Positions 43,007-52,015 are shown, numbered from the stretch's first letter. The stretch: 60,958 bases of DNA from Pseudobdellovibrionaceae bacterium (GCA_021731025.1 JAKFYD010000018.1:1-60958), one strand, 5' to 3'. The notes: a model not told the origin generated them from the sequence alone. Program-made: numbers and translations.

Positions 43007-44334
43007 TGCCATTGACGATTGATCATCAAAAATACAATGAACTGATTCAGAACAGCCGATTTTCTATGGATCGTGGGAAGGTCACTGAAGTTCAAGGACT
43101 TTTGATCAAAGGATATCTACCCGGAGCTAGTTTAGGCAGTTTAGTGCAAATTGTCCCGCTTGGAAGTGACAAAGGATTTTTTGCCGAAGTTGTCGGCTTT
43201 AAAGATAAAAATGTTTTAATGATGGCCCTTGGAGAAATGCGTGGAGTTGGATTAGGAGCTAAAATTCACCTTGCACGTCAAATAGCTACAGTGCGGGTCA
43301 GTGAAGAGCTCCTCGGTCGAGTTGTTGATGCTCTTGGAAGACCATTGGATCATCACGGCGAAATGGAATTTTTTCGTGATGTTCCTCTGTACAGCGAAAT
43401 TCGCAATCCTTTAGGACGTCGACCTATTCGCGAAGCTTTAGATCTGGGTGTGCGCTCGATAAATTCAACAGTAGCCATTGGACGTGGTCAGCGAGTCTCG
43501 ATCATGGCCGGTTCGGGTGTGGGAAAGTCAGTGCTTTTGGGAATGATGGCTCGCAATTCTGATGCTGATGTTAACGTTATTGCTCTGATTGGCGAGCGGG
43601 GCCGAGAGGTTCGTGAATTTATCGAAAACGATTTGGGCCCTGAAGGTATGGCCAAATCCGTGGTTATTTGCGTAACCAGTGATCAAAGCCCATTGCTACG
43701 AATGCGGGGAGCTTACGTGGCTACGGCCGTCGCCGAGTATTTTTGTGCCAGCGGAAAAAATGTTTTACTGATGATGGATTCGATCACTCGTTTTGCCATG
43801 GCCCAAAGGGAAATTGGTTTAAGCACTGGTGAGCCTCCATCGAGCAAAGGTTATACTCCAAGCGTATTTGCATCTTTACCAAAACTTCTCGAACGAGCAG
43901 GGTCTTTCGAAAACGAAGGAAGCATCACGGGACTGTACACCACATTGGTTGAAGGCGATGACATGAATGATGTTATCGGGGATGCCGTCCGTTCTATCGT
44001 CGACGGACATATCGTTTTAAGTCGAACTTTATCACAGCGGGGACATTTCCCTGCAGTTGATGTTTTACAAAGCTCAAGCCGGGTCATGAAGAGTGTAGCG
44101 AATGAAGAGCAAATGCGTTTAGCTCAAAAGATTCGTGAAACACTTGCGGTGTACCGGGAAGCTGAAGATCTTATTAATATTGGCGCTTATAAACCTGGCG
44201 CTAATCCAAAAATTGACCAAGCCGTGAAGTTGATTGATCCACTGAATGATTTTCTCCGTCAACGCGTGGATGATCCAACGAGTGTCGTATCAGGAACTCG
44301 GGAACTTCAAAGAATATTCATGGGTGTTTCGTAA
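43006..44334 (+). CDS. fliI: Flagellum-specific ATPase FliI
   Basis: The 442-residue ATPase powers unfolding and unlocking of export substrates. Walker A is AGSGVGKSVLLGMMA, Walker B LLMMDSITRFAMAQRE. ALIGERGREVREF supplies the catalytic Glu, with GRVVDALGRPLD before it and YTPSVFASLPKLLERAG after it. These motifs separate FliI from F1-ATPase beta, and the location between fliH and fliJ settles it. Confidence 0.97.
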   Translation: MPLTIDHQKYNELIQNSRFSMDRGKVTEVQGLLIKGYLPGASLGSLVQIVPLGSDKGFFAEVVGFKDKNVLMMALGEMRGVGLGAKIHLARQIATVRVSEELLGRVVDALGRPLDHHGEMEFFRDVPLYSEIRNPLGRRPIREALDLGVRSINSTVAIGRGQRVSIMAGSGVGKSVLLGMMARNSDADVNVIALIGERGREVREFIENDLGPEGMAKSVVICVTSDQSPLLRMRGAYVATAVAEYFCASGKNVLLMMDSITRFAMAQREIGLSTGEPPSSKGYTPSVFASLPKLLERAGSFENEGSITGLYTTLVEGDDMNDVIGDAVRSIVDGHIVLSRTLSQRGHFPAVDVLQSSSRVMKSVANEEQMRLAQKIRETLAVYREAEDLINIGAYKPGANPKIDQAVKLIDPLNDFLRQRVDDPTSVVSGTRELQRIFMGVS

Positions 44335-44345
44335 AGGATTAAAAA

Positions 44346-44798
44346 ATGAAATTTAAATTTTCGTTGCAAAAAGTTTTAGAGCATCGAAAAACTTTAGAAG
44401 ATATTGCTCAAAGAGACTTGCAGCAAGCCTTGGTGAATTACCGTAATGAATTGACCAGTTTGGAAAATATGAAAAAGCGACGTCACGACGCTCTTCACAG
44501 TGGATTTCGAATCTCGACGAAAGACGCGAAAAATATTTCGCCGAGACTGCAACAGACCCACGAATATCTTTTAGGCCAGGACATGAGGATTGAAATCCAA
44601 TCGGCTAAGGTCCAACAGTTAAGTGAAGAAGTCGAGAAAGTGCGTGAAATTTTGCGGCAGCGGGCGATTTCGTTTAAAATTATAGAGAAGCTTAAGGAAA
44701 AGAAATTTCGAGATTTCATCGCTGAGCAAAATTTGAAGGAACAAAAAGAGTTGGATGAAATCAGTGTGATTCGTCATCCGCGAGAGGGTTCAAGATGA
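44346..44798 (+). CDS. fliJ: Flagellar export protein FliJ
   Basis: The 150-residue protein is a near-continuous coiled coil (FKFSLQKVLEHRKTLEDIAQRDLQQ and on to the C-terminus), as in FliJ, the stalk that fits into the FliI ring. Sequence is weakly conserved in this family, so the call rests on length, N-terminal pattern and place after fliI. It overlaps the following gene by 4 bases. Confidence 0.88.
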   Translation: MKFKFSLQKVLEHRKTLEDIAQRDLQQALVNYRNELTSLENMKKRRHDALHSGFRISTKDAKNISPRLQQTHEYLLGQDMRIEIQSAKVQQLSEEVEKVREILRQRAISFKIIEKLKEKKFRDFIAEQNLKEQKELDEISVIRHPREGSR

Positions 44799-45709
44799 AG
44801 AATGGCTATGATCAATTTTTTAAAAATGCCCGGCGAGCCTCTGACGCTGCGGGGACTCCTCAGCCATCCGTCAAAGCGGCTCCTCGAAAAACCGTCAATA
44901 AAACAAAATTTACTGTGAATGAAGAAAGAGTTCTAAGTCAGCTTTTACCTAAGAAGAAAAGAAAAGCTCAATTTCCGTGGAAGCTTACTAGCTTTTCATT
45001 TATTGGTTTTACCTTGGCCTTATGGGGTTTTCAAAATCATGAACAGATCGAAAGCTTTACTAAAAATTTCGAAATCAGTTTTCTAGGATTGGCTTCAGCG
45101 GAAAATGCTCCCGCAACCGCAAATAAAAAAGATCACAAAGATGATAAAAAACAAAGCGCAGCGGGTCAGGTTCCATTGGCTGACGAAAAATCAAAAAAAG
45201 AAGCTGAAAAAAATATCGCAGAAAATCAAGACACCGGAAATTTGGATTATCTGCAAAAATTAAACGAAAGAAAAAAAAGTTTGGACGAGCGAGAGCAGGA
45301 ATTAGCTCGGCAGGATGAGGAATTGCAAAAGCAACGATCTGAAATTGAAAAACGTCTGGCCGAACTTAAAGACCTTCGCGGACAAATTTCAACCGTACTC
45401 GACGACCGAGTGAAAGTTGATGATCAAAAGTTAGAAGTTCTCGTGCAAACCTACTCGAACATGAAGCCTCCTCAAGCTGCGAAAATTTTAGAATCTATGG
45501 ATGAAGATCTTGCCGTTGAAATTCTGGGACGCATGAAAAAGAAAAATGCTGCTGATGTCATGAATCTAATCAAGCCGGAAAAAGCTCAAGTGATCACCGA
45601 AAAGTTTGCTGGATATAAAAGAAAACCTGCGGCTTCGGCAGCGCCAACACCTGGCAGTGCAAAGGCCCCAGTCAGTAATGAAAGTGAAACAGAAAACAAC
45701 AAGAATTAG
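44795..45709 (+). CDS. MotE-like flagellar protein with MgtE_N-like domain
   Basis: The 304-residue protein has a basic N-terminus (1-65), one membrane helix (about 66-84, LTSFSFIGFTLALWGF), a Lys/Glu-rich linker, a coiled coil (about 155-205, SLDEREQELARQDEELQKQ) and a C-terminal domain with MKPPQAAKILESMDEDLAVEILGRMKKKNAADVMNLI. This last part resembles the MgtE intracellular N-domain found in MotE proteins, which chaperone flagellar assembly factors. It follows fliJ with a 4-base overlap. The call is family-level; the name motE is not safe. Confidence 0.8.
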   Translation: MKNGYDQFFKNARRASDAAGTPQPSVKAAPRKTVNKTKFTVNEERVLSQLLPKKKRKAQFPWKLTSFSFIGFTLALWGFQNHEQIESFTKNFEISFLGLASAENAPATANKKDHKDDKKQSAAGQVPLADEKSKKEAEKNIAENQDTGNLDYLQKLNERKKSLDEREQELARQDEELQKQRSEIEKRLAELKDLRGQISTVLDDRVKVDDQKLEVLVQTYSNMKPPQAAKILESMDEDLAVEILGRMKKKNAADVMNLIKPEKAQVITEKFAGYKRKPAASAAPTPGSAKAPVSNESETENNKN

Positions 45710-45721
45710 AAAGGAGAATTT

Positions 45722-47608
45722 TTGATCAATACCGTCAGTGTCGGTCCTCCCCTAATGGGAGCTCCCGATCTGAGATCCGCGAAGCCGGAGACGGATGAAG
45801 ATAAAGTGAGTCAGAAATCCACTTTTGCCGAAGCTCTCGAAAGAAAAATTTCTTCGAAGCCCGAAGTGAAAGAAGGAAAGATGATGAAGCGAGAAGACTC
45901 ATCCTACGAAAAGCCGGAAAGTGAGATCAAAGACAAGCCGCCTTCTTTGGGGATATCGACAAAAAAGACCCAGTTGGCCAGGGAAAAAGAGATTCAAAAG
46001 TTCATGGACTCATTCGAGAGTGAATTTGGAATCCCCCCCACGCGACTCGTGGAGGCCATGGCCCAACTCAAAATATCAGACCAGCAAGAGTCTCCTCCCG
46101 AGACCGCTGATCAGCTCATGTCTTTGCTGCCCTTGGATCAAGAAGATCAAGATCGAGCCAAAGACATGTATCTGGGATTTCTATTCAATCTGCAAACGAT
46201 TGAACAGACTCCTCGAGCGCCATTAGCGGTTCCGGTTAATCCTGAAAATTTAATGACAGCCCAGGTGAATGAAAAATTCTTGGCTGTTCAGGATAAACGA
46301 CAGACCTTGCAAAGTTCATTGGAAACGATGAATGAAAAATTCTGGATGAAGACTTCAGCCGTACCCATCACGGCGCCGATAGGATTGGACACCGAAGTTG
46401 TGTCTGCTCAAAAGGCGCTGACGATTGGAGACCTTTTGCGTGAGCAAGAGACCGCAGCGGAAGTTTCACCGGAAACAGCTATCGATCCAAGAGTTTTGGA
46501 TGCACCTCCGTCAGTTGAAGAGATTCAGACTTTAACTCAAGAGGTTGATCCTCAAATTCTCGAAAAGATGAGCCCATCGGATTTACAGCAAATTGTTAAA
46601 GAATTGCGAATAGCCAAACTGCAGGATGCAAGGAATAAAGATTTATCTTTCAATCCAGATCCAAGCGCAGCTGGCATCGCGGCTTCGTCACAAGTTTTAT
46701 CAAAAGATAAAATGCAAAACAAAGTGACTCCTGAAAATAGTTTGGCTGTTGGAAAATCGGGCCCATCGACTTTGGAAACTGTTCAGCGAGAAACATTAAA
46801 GCCAGTGACTGCTGGGTTGAATGTCGCCGAACAGCCCGCAAAAATTTCGAAAGAAATTTTGCAGAGTCAATTTTCGGGAATGAACTCGGGCCAACAAGAT
46901 TCAGGTTCACAGGCGAAATCGAATTTAAAAACCGGAGAGTTGGATTCTAAGAAAAAATCAGGATTGAGTTCTGATGAAATCACTTATGGATCCGCTGCAG
47001 GACTAAGTTCGTTAACGCCTTTGAAATCAGAAACAAGTTTGCACGGACAAGCGCCATTAGCGCCAGTGACACCTCAAGAAAAGCAGGAAAATATTCAGCA
47101 GATCATGAATCAGGCCCAATACCTTGTAAAAAAAGGTGGCGGCGAGATGAAAGTGAAGTTGAGTCCTGAAGGGCTTGGGGACATGCATTTAAAGATCATG
47201 GTGGAAAATGGTAAAGTGAATGTGCAAATGTCGACCGAGACCAGCGAAGCTAAGAAGTTAGTTGAATCGAGCATGAGTGATCTTAAAAACTCGCTCTCGG
47301 CTCATCGTCTTTCCGTCGAAAACGTTAAAATTGATGTGGTGAATTCCACTTCGACAGACGTAGCGACAAGACAGGATTCTAATAATTTGAATTCGCAAGG
47401 TCAGTTCCAAGGACACAAGGACACGCGCCAGTTTTGGAATCAGTTCCAAGAACAATTTGGCAGTCGTAATCAACGGGATGCTTTTTTCGAAGTTCCTAAT
47501 ATCAAAGGATATGGACAAAAGAAAAGGGATGCCTTGACTCCATTGACTGAAGCCCAGCGCCCGCGCCGAGCAGATGGTCGAGGAAGTTCGATTGATGTCG
47601 TGGCTTAA
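45722..47608 (+). CDS. fliK: Flagellar hook-length control protein FliK
   Basis: The 628-residue protein begins at a TTG following an AAAGGAGAA site. The first 460 residues are low in hydrophobics and rich in Gln, Pro and Ser, the ruler-like part. The C-terminal domain has the Flg_hook signature GGGEMKVKLSPEGLGDMHLKIMVENGKVNVQMST and continues SSMSDLKNSLSAHRLSVENVKIDVV. FliK measures the hook and switches the export gate from hook to filament substrates. It is longer than the 400-residue E. coli form, which may matter for hook length. A terminator-like hairpin follows at 47628. Confidence 0.92.
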   Translation: MINTVSVGPPLMGAPDLRSAKPETDEDKVSQKSTFAEALERKISSKPEVKEGKMMKREDSSYEKPESEIKDKPPSLGISTKKTQLAREKEIQKFMDSFESEFGIPPTRLVEAMAQLKISDQQESPPETADQLMSLLPLDQEDQDRAKDMYLGFLFNLQTIEQTPRAPLAVPVNPENLMTAQVNEKFLAVQDKRQTLQSSLETMNEKFWMKTSAVPITAPIGLDTEVVSAQKALTIGDLLREQETAAEVSPETAIDPRVLDAPPSVEEIQTLTQEVDPQILEKMSPSDLQQIVKELRIAKLQDARNKDLSFNPDPSAAGIAASSQVLSKDKMQNKVTPENSLAVGKSGPSTLETVQRETLKPVTAGLNVAEQPAKISKEILQSQFSGMNSGQQDSGSQAKSNLKTGELDSKKKSGLSSDEITYGSAAGLSSLTPLKSETSLHGQAPLAPVTPQEKQENIQQIMNQAQYLVKKGGGEMKVKLSPEGLGDMHLKIMVENGKVNVQMSTETSEAKKLVESSMSDLKNSLSAHRLSVENVKIDVVNSTSTDVATRQDSNNLNSQGQFQGHKDTRQFWNQFQEQFGSRNQRDAFFEVPNIKGYGQKKRDALTPLTEAQRPRRADGRGSSIDVVA

Positions 47609-47627
47609 GAGAAAATTCGTTATACTG

Positions 47628-47660
47628 AAAAGAGAGGGATCGCAAAGATCTCTCTCTTTT
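47628..47660 (+). terminator. Terminator-like hairpin between fliK and flgD
   Basis: A 14-bp stem with one G-U pair (47628-47641 with 47647-47660), loop GCAAA, ends in four T. It sits 17 bases upstream of the flgD start, and the flgD ribosome binding site follows immediately. It may reduce read-through into flgD-flgE or protect mRNA ends. Confidence 0.65.
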
Positions 47661-47676
47661 GTTTGAAGGAGGAAAT

Positions 47677-48723
47677 ATGGGAGTTATGAATACCAGTCTT
47701 GGTGTTAAGGCTTTCGGGCAAACTCAGACCGCTCCGACATCGGTGAATTCACAACCGCAAACAATGAGTGCCCAAGATAAACAAAAAATGAATGGCGAAG
47801 ATGTCGGCGATATTTTGAACAAAGTGGCTGACCCGAATTGGGTTGATCCTTCAAAAAAAATGCGCGCTGTTGGTAATGATCAGTTGGACAAAGATGCTTT
47901 TTTTAAATTGATGCTGGCGCAAATGAAAAATCAAGATCCTACAAATCCGATGAAGTCGCACGAGATGGCCGCTCAGCTGGCGAATTTCTCGGGTCTTGAG
48001 CAAATGCAAAACGTCAATAAAACCTTGACCGAAATGCAAGCGGGACAAAAACCTCTCGAGCAGTATCAAAGTTTAAATTTTATTGGTAAAGCTGTTTCAG
48101 GAGATTCATCGCGATTGGCGCGCATGAAGGGTGATAAATCCCATGATTTCCTGTTTACTCTGCCGGGCCCCGCAACCGATGTGAAAGTGGTTGTAAAGAA
48201 TGCGGATGGCGAAGTTGTTAAAAATTACGATTTAAAAAATTTGAAGCAAGGTGAAAATAGTCTCAGTTGGAGTGGAGAAGACGAGAAAGGAAATAAAATG
48301 CCTGCAGGCGAATATCAATTCGCAGTCGAAGCTAAAAATGCAAATGGACAAAAATTTAATGTAAAAACAGATTTCTCGGGAACAATCACCGGAGTTAACT
48401 ATACTCCTGAAGGACCCATCCTTTTAGTTGGAAATCAGTCAGTTCGTCTGCGTGATGTGAAGAAGATTGTCGACCCAAGTCTTATGAACAATGACCAGAA
48501 ATCAAATAATGTTGCAGGACCAGACTTGAAAAATGCGAACGCAGTCGGTCATACTGAAGAGAAGAAAGCAATGACTCAAACTCAGCCTCAGGCTCCGACT
48601 GAAGAAAAAAAATCAGTTGAAGACGAGGGAGCTCCCGCAGCGCCGATGAAATCGAAGCTGTTCGAGAGTGTTGGGCTCTCCAGTGAGATGATGGGAAGAA
48701 TTGCGAAAGAGACACAAAAGTAA
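47677..48723 (+). CDS. flgD: Flagellar hook capping protein FlgD
   Basis: A longer frame reaches 47659, but AAGGAGG at 47666-47672 is right for the ATG at 47677, giving 348 residues. The N-terminal region has DKDAFFKLMLAQMKNQDPTNPMKSHEMAAQLANFSGLEQMQNVN, the export and capping signature. The middle has FlgD Ig-like and tudor-like domains (NLKQGENSLSWSGEDEKGNKMPAGEYQFAVEA). The last 75 residues are a low-complexity extension rich in Pro, Gln and Lys not found in short FlgD proteins. It assists hook subunit assembly. Confidence 0.94.
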   Translation: MGVMNTSLGVKAFGQTQTAPTSVNSQPQTMSAQDKQKMNGEDVGDILNKVADPNWVDPSKKMRAVGNDQLDKDAFFKLMLAQMKNQDPTNPMKSHEMAAQLANFSGLEQMQNVNKTLTEMQAGQKPLEQYQSLNFIGKAVSGDSSRLARMKGDKSHDFLFTLPGPATDVKVVVKNADGEVVKNYDLKNLKQGENSLSWSGEDEKGNKMPAGEYQFAVEAKNANGQKFNVKTDFSGTITGVNYTPEGPILLVGNQSVRLRDVKKIVDPSLMNNDQKSNNVAGPDLKNANAVGHTEEKKAMTQTQPQAPTEEKKSVEDEGAPAAPMKSKLFESVGLSSEMMGRIAKETQK

Positions 48724-48725
48724 TT

Positions 48726-49151
48726 ATGGATATAAAGCGTATACCCGGTTTTGAAAATTCGATTCAGCCTTCGACAACGAAGGGCAACGGCGCTGTAACG
48801 CCAGGGCCATCGTTTCAAGAGACGATGAATCAAGTTGGACAGGTTCCTACGCAGGTTGGAAAAGAAAATGTTTCTTCGGCTTTAAAGAACATGGCCGATG
48901 GAGTGAAGTTTTCTAACCATGCTGTGGAAAGAATGCGTTCACGGGGAATTTCTTTCAAACCTGAAGATATGGGTCGCTTGAACGAAGCGGTGGGACGTGC
49001 GGCTGCTAAAGGATCGAAAGATTCTCTGATACTGATGAATGATTCGGCTTTAATTGTGAGTGTGAAAAATAAAACTGTGGTGACAGTGATGGACAAGTCC
49101 GCATTGAAAGAGAATGTCTTCACTAACATTGACAGTACGATCGTGATGTAA
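48726..49151 (+). CDS. Flagellar operon protein (TIGR02530-like)
   Basis: The 141-residue protein starts two bases after flgD. After a disordered N-terminus it has the block VKFSNHAVERMRSRGISFKPEDMGRLNEAVGRAAAKGSKDSLILMNDSALIVSVKNKTVVTVMD, typical of the small flg_new/TIGR02530 family found between flgD and flgE in spirochaetes, Gram-positives and delta-type bacteria. The precise job is not settled; position suggests hook assembly. Confidence 0.85.
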   Translation: MDIKRIPGFENSIQPSTTKGNGAVTPGPSFQETMNQVGQVPTQVGKENVSSALKNMADGVKFSNHAVERMRSRGISFKPEDMGRLNEAVGRAAAKGSKDSLILMNDSALIVSVKNKTVVTVMDKSALKENVFTNIDSTIVM

Positions 49152-49190
49152 GTTTTAAACTTTTGGGATGGATCCTGAAAGAAAATTAAT

Positions 49191-49217
49191 AGGGCTGGTC
49201 CTCGTAGAGGGGGCCCT
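49191..49217 (+). other. Stem-loop upstream of flgE
   Basis: AGGGC (49191-49195) pairs with GCCCT (49213-49217); inside, CCTC (49200-49203) pairs with GAGG (49207-49210). It lies 52 bases before the flgE ATG. Not a U-tract terminator. It may affect stability or flgE translation. Confidence 0.35.
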
Positions 49218-49268
49218 TCAAAATAGAGACGGTGGATTGATTGAAGCCGTCAATGACATGGAGGTCAT

Positions 49269-50552
49269 ATGGGTATTCTTTCTTCGTTATATACCGGTGT
49301 ATCCGGGCTCGCGGCGCAAGGGGAAGCGTTGGGAGTTATCGGCGATAATATCGCCAATGCAAATACGGTAGGGTTCAAAGCCAGCCGGGCCGAATTTCAA
49401 GACATTATCTCTAAAAGTTTAAAAGGGATCCTTGGGGGAAATCAGATTGGTCGCGGGGTGAAAATCGGTGCGGTCAATCCTATCCTTGTTCAAGGTAACG
49501 TGGATGCCACTGAAAAAGTCACGGACTTAGCAGTTTCTGGTGATGGATATTTTAAAGTGCGCGGCAGTGACGGCGAATCTTTTTCGCGAGATGGATCATT
49601 CCACTTTGACCGTGAAGGTTACTTGGTTACGAATGACAATCAAAAAGTTCAAGGTTTTAAAGCCGATGAAAAAGGACAAATCATCAATAAGCTTGATGAC
49701 ATCAAGTTTCCTCGCGCCATGATTCCAGCAAAGGCGACGGCCGAAATCAAAATGGATCTGAACTTGGATTCTCGTGTCGAGCCGACAAAAAAATTCAACC
49801 TTGAAGATCCCTATGCGACTTCACATTATTCAACGGGTGTTGAGATGTACGATTCTCAAGGGAATAAACATCTGGTCAGTTTCTTCTTTAATAAAACTGC
49901 TGATCGCGAGTGGGAATACAAAGGCTTAGTTGACGGAAAAGAAATCGCTGGTGGAGACGAAGGAAAACTTTCCCAAGTTGCAGCCGGGAAATTAACTTTC
50001 TCTGTCGATGGTAAATTGCAAACTCAAGAAATGACCGAGAGCACTTTCAACTTTAAAGGTGGAGCGCTTCAAGATCAAAAGATTAAAATCAACTTCGGTG
50101 ATGATATCGCCAGTGGTGGTAAAGGTTTGGATGGAACCAAACAGTACGGTAAAAACTCTGACATGATCAGTTGGATCCAAGACGGAGCTGGAGCCGGTAC
50201 AATCACAGGTTTATCCTTCAATGACGAAGGTATCTTAACAGCGGTTTACTCGAATGGTTTAACGGCAGATTTAGCGCAGATTGCTTTAGCCAAATTCGAA
50301 AATCCTGAAGCCTTATTCAAAGTGGGTAACAACCGCTTGAAAGAGTCACGGGATTCTGGCGGACCTTCAATGGGTGCTCCTGGAGCTGCTGGTCGCGGTA
50401 AGATCTACGCAAAGTCTCTCGAGAGATCAACGGTGGATTTAGCGACTGAGTTCGTAAATATGATTCAGAACCAACGGGGTTTCCAAGCGAACTCGAAAAC
50501 CATCACCACGACAGATGAGTTGCTGAACGAAATCATTCAGTTGAAACGATAA
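49269..50552 (+). CDS. flgE: Flagellar hook protein FlgE
   Basis: The 427-residue protein follows a GGAGG site. The N-terminal helix SLYTGVSGLAAQGEALGVIGDNIANANTVGFKASRAEF and C-terminal ATEFVNMIQNQRGFQANSKTITTTDELLNEIIQLKR are the conserved hook/rod termini. The central part includes VEMYDSQGNKHLVSFFF-type domain D1/D2. It polymerises into the hook. It is the last gene before the cluster terminator at 50616. Confidence 0.96.
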   Translation: MGILSSLYTGVSGLAAQGEALGVIGDNIANANTVGFKASRAEFQDIISKSLKGILGGNQIGRGVKIGAVNPILVQGNVDATEKVTDLAVSGDGYFKVRGSDGESFSRDGSFHFDREGYLVTNDNQKVQGFKADEKGQIINKLDDIKFPRAMIPAKATAEIKMDLNLDSRVEPTKKFNLEDPYATSHYSTGVEMYDSQGNKHLVSFFFNKTADREWEYKGLVDGKEIAGGDEGKLSQVAAGKLTFSVDGKLQTQEMTESTFNFKGGALQDQKIKINFGDDIASGGKGLDGTKQYGKNSDMISWIQDGAGAGTITGLSFNDEGILTAVYSNGLTADLAQIALAKFENPEALFKVGNNRLKESRDSGGPSMGAPGAAGRGKIYAKSLERSTVDLATEFVNMIQNQRGFQANSKTITTTDELLNEIIQLKR

Positions 50553-50615
50553 TAGTTTTTTAAGGGAGTCGGGTTAATGCTACTCCCAGTTTCTAAAATG
50601 TAGACCCAATGACTG

Positions 50616-50647
50616 AAGCCTCTGGTCCCCAAACCAGAGGCTTTTTA
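50616..50647 (+). terminator. Strong intrinsic terminator closing the flagellar cluster
   Basis: A perfect 11-bp stem (50616-50626 with 50633-50643), loop CCCCAA, ending in five T (50642-50646). It stops transcription after flgE. Confidence 0.93.
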
Positions 50648-50691
50648 TTATGGGCTTTAACTCCTGGCTCAACTAATTCCATGAGTTTTTT

Positions 50692-50786
50692 GTAGTCGTT
50701 TGACTACGAATAATGAAAATATTGTAAACATTATCATATATTTAATGCCTGTCGTCGTGTAACTTCGGTTTCGATTTTAATGTTTA
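50692..50786 (+). promoter_or_regulatory. Leader with two inverted repeats upstream of the secreted-protein gene
   Basis: GTAGTC (50692-50697) and GACTAC (50702-50707) make a small hairpin. Further on, TAAACATTA (50725-50733) and TAATGTTTA (50778-50786) are perfect 9-base complements 44 bases apart. They end 20 bases before the ATG at 50806 and could be an operator pair or leader structure. No clear -10/-35 pair is found. Confidence 0.35.
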
Positions 50787-50805
50787 ACTAATTAAGGAGT
50801 TTCAT

Positions 50806-51186
50806 ATGTTAAAAATATTTTTAAGTGTACTTACGGTATCATTCACTCAATTGGCGCAGGCGACTTCCTTGCATCCGTGCACGCCGACGGTTCAGGCTCA
50901 GCCGACCATCATGTATTGTGCTGACGGTGTAAAACGTTATTCCATCGTGATTCAAACACTGATGTCAAAACCATTGCCCATGTGCCAAGGTGCTAATCAT
51001 TTCGAGCGCCATACGGCTCAAATAAAGCTTTCTATTAATGGCGTGGTGAGCGGAACAGCTACTCTTAATCACGACAGCTTCAAACATTCTTTAGCAGCGG
51101 GTACCTTTATAAGCCCTAAAAATTCTTTGTACTTAAAAAATTGCATATCACCCATTCATGGCGGTGGATTTTCCATTGGCAATTAA
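50806..51186 (+). CDS. Small secreted protein of unknown function
   Basis: The 126-residue product follows an AAGGAG site. Residues 1-19 form a signal peptide (ending AQA). Four Cys (LHPCTPT, IMYCADG, LPMCQGA, LKNCISP) are evenly spaced and may make two disulfides, suggesting a compact beta domain. I do not recognise it. Its last 29 bases overlap the start of the TIGR02147 regulator gene in another frame, so the pair is co-transcribed and perhaps co-regulated. Confidence 0.78.
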   Translation: MLKIFLSVLTVSFTQLAQATSLHPCTPTVQAQPTIMYCADGVKRYSIVIQTLMSKPLPMCQGANHFERHTAQIKLSINGVVSGTATLNHDSFKHSLAAGTFISPKNSLYLKNCISPIHGGGFSIGN

Positions 51187-52015
51187 TCCAACTTTGCAGG
51201 ATCCAGAATGGAGCGCTCTAAAAAATGCGGCTGATTACCGCATTTTTTTGCGCTCTTACCTTGAAATTCGTGCTCTCAATTTTTCTGATTTTGCTCGCGC
51301 AACAGGTTTCGTTCGCAGTTATCCCGCCGATATAATTTCTGGTAAAAGACGTCTCACTTCCAAATCCTTTTATGCTTTCGAAAAAGCCTTAAAGATTCCA
51401 CAACCAGGAAAAAAATTATTCCGGCTCTTAGTTGCAGAAAAAGAAAATGATTTATTCCCAGAAATGGATCGTCAGCACATCAAGGAGTCCATTGAGGTTT
51501 TACGAAAAAAGCCCTGGACTCGTCTTCGAAAGAATTTGCACACTTCAGAGACCCCATCGGCATTGAGCCTTTTAGAAAATCCCGATACGGCGTCCGTTTT
51601 TGCGGCGACAGGCTCTCCGGATGTTGGTGCTAACATCGAAGAGATCCAAAGACGAACAGGCCTGTCTGCAGCTCATTTAAATTCAGTGCTTTTGCAATTA
51701 CGATCCAGCGGACTTATCGAGTTCACCAATGGAAGATATTTGAGCAAGGATCTGCATATATTCATGGATGGAGCTGACAAGCAGAAACTCTTTTCGAATA
51801 GTTTTAAGCAAAACACGGCTAAAACTATGGAACGTGTCGAAAAGGCCTGGAACTCCGAGTCTGAATTCTTCTTCTCGTCAGCATTTTGCATCGAAGAAAG
51901 TCGCATGCCAAATTTAAAAAATGCCCTTAAAGAAACTATTCTTTCCTTTATTGATAATTCCATTCAGGCGGATGGCGATAAAGTAGTTCAACTTATAGTC
52001 GCTTTTCATAAGTAA
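51158..52015 (+). CDS. TIGR02147-family putative regulator (DUF4423)
   Basis: The 285-residue protein matches the TIGR02147 pattern. An N-terminal helical part begins DYRIFLRSYLEIRALNFSDFARATGFVRSYPADIISGKRRLTSKSF, an XRE-like helix-turn-helix that reads like a lambda-repressor fold. This is followed by a winged part (EEIQRRTGLSAAHLNSVLLQLRSSGLIEFTNGRYL). This family is expanded in Bdellovibrio and Fibrobacter and often sits beside a small secreted or signal-peptide protein, as here. The start is inside the previous gene. Function is inferred as transcription control. Confidence 0.88.
   Translation: MAVDFPLAINPTLQDPEWSALKNAADYRIFLRSYLEIRALNFSDFARATGFVRSYPADIISGKRRLTSKSFYAFEKALKIPQPGKKLFRLLVAEKENDLFPEMDRQHIKESIEVLRKKPWTRLRKNLHTSETPSALSLLENPDTASVFAATGSPDVGANIEEIQRRTGLSAAHLNSVLLQLRSSGLIEFTNGRYLSKDLHIFMDGADKQKLFSNSFKQNTAKTMERVEKAWNSESEFFFSSAFCIEESRMPNLKNALKETILSFIDNSIQADGDKVVQLIVAFHK

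Noticed and set aside
49168-49371. 67-residue frame upstream of flgE
   Set aside because: It runs into the conserved FlgE N-terminus in another frame and lacks a ribosome site.
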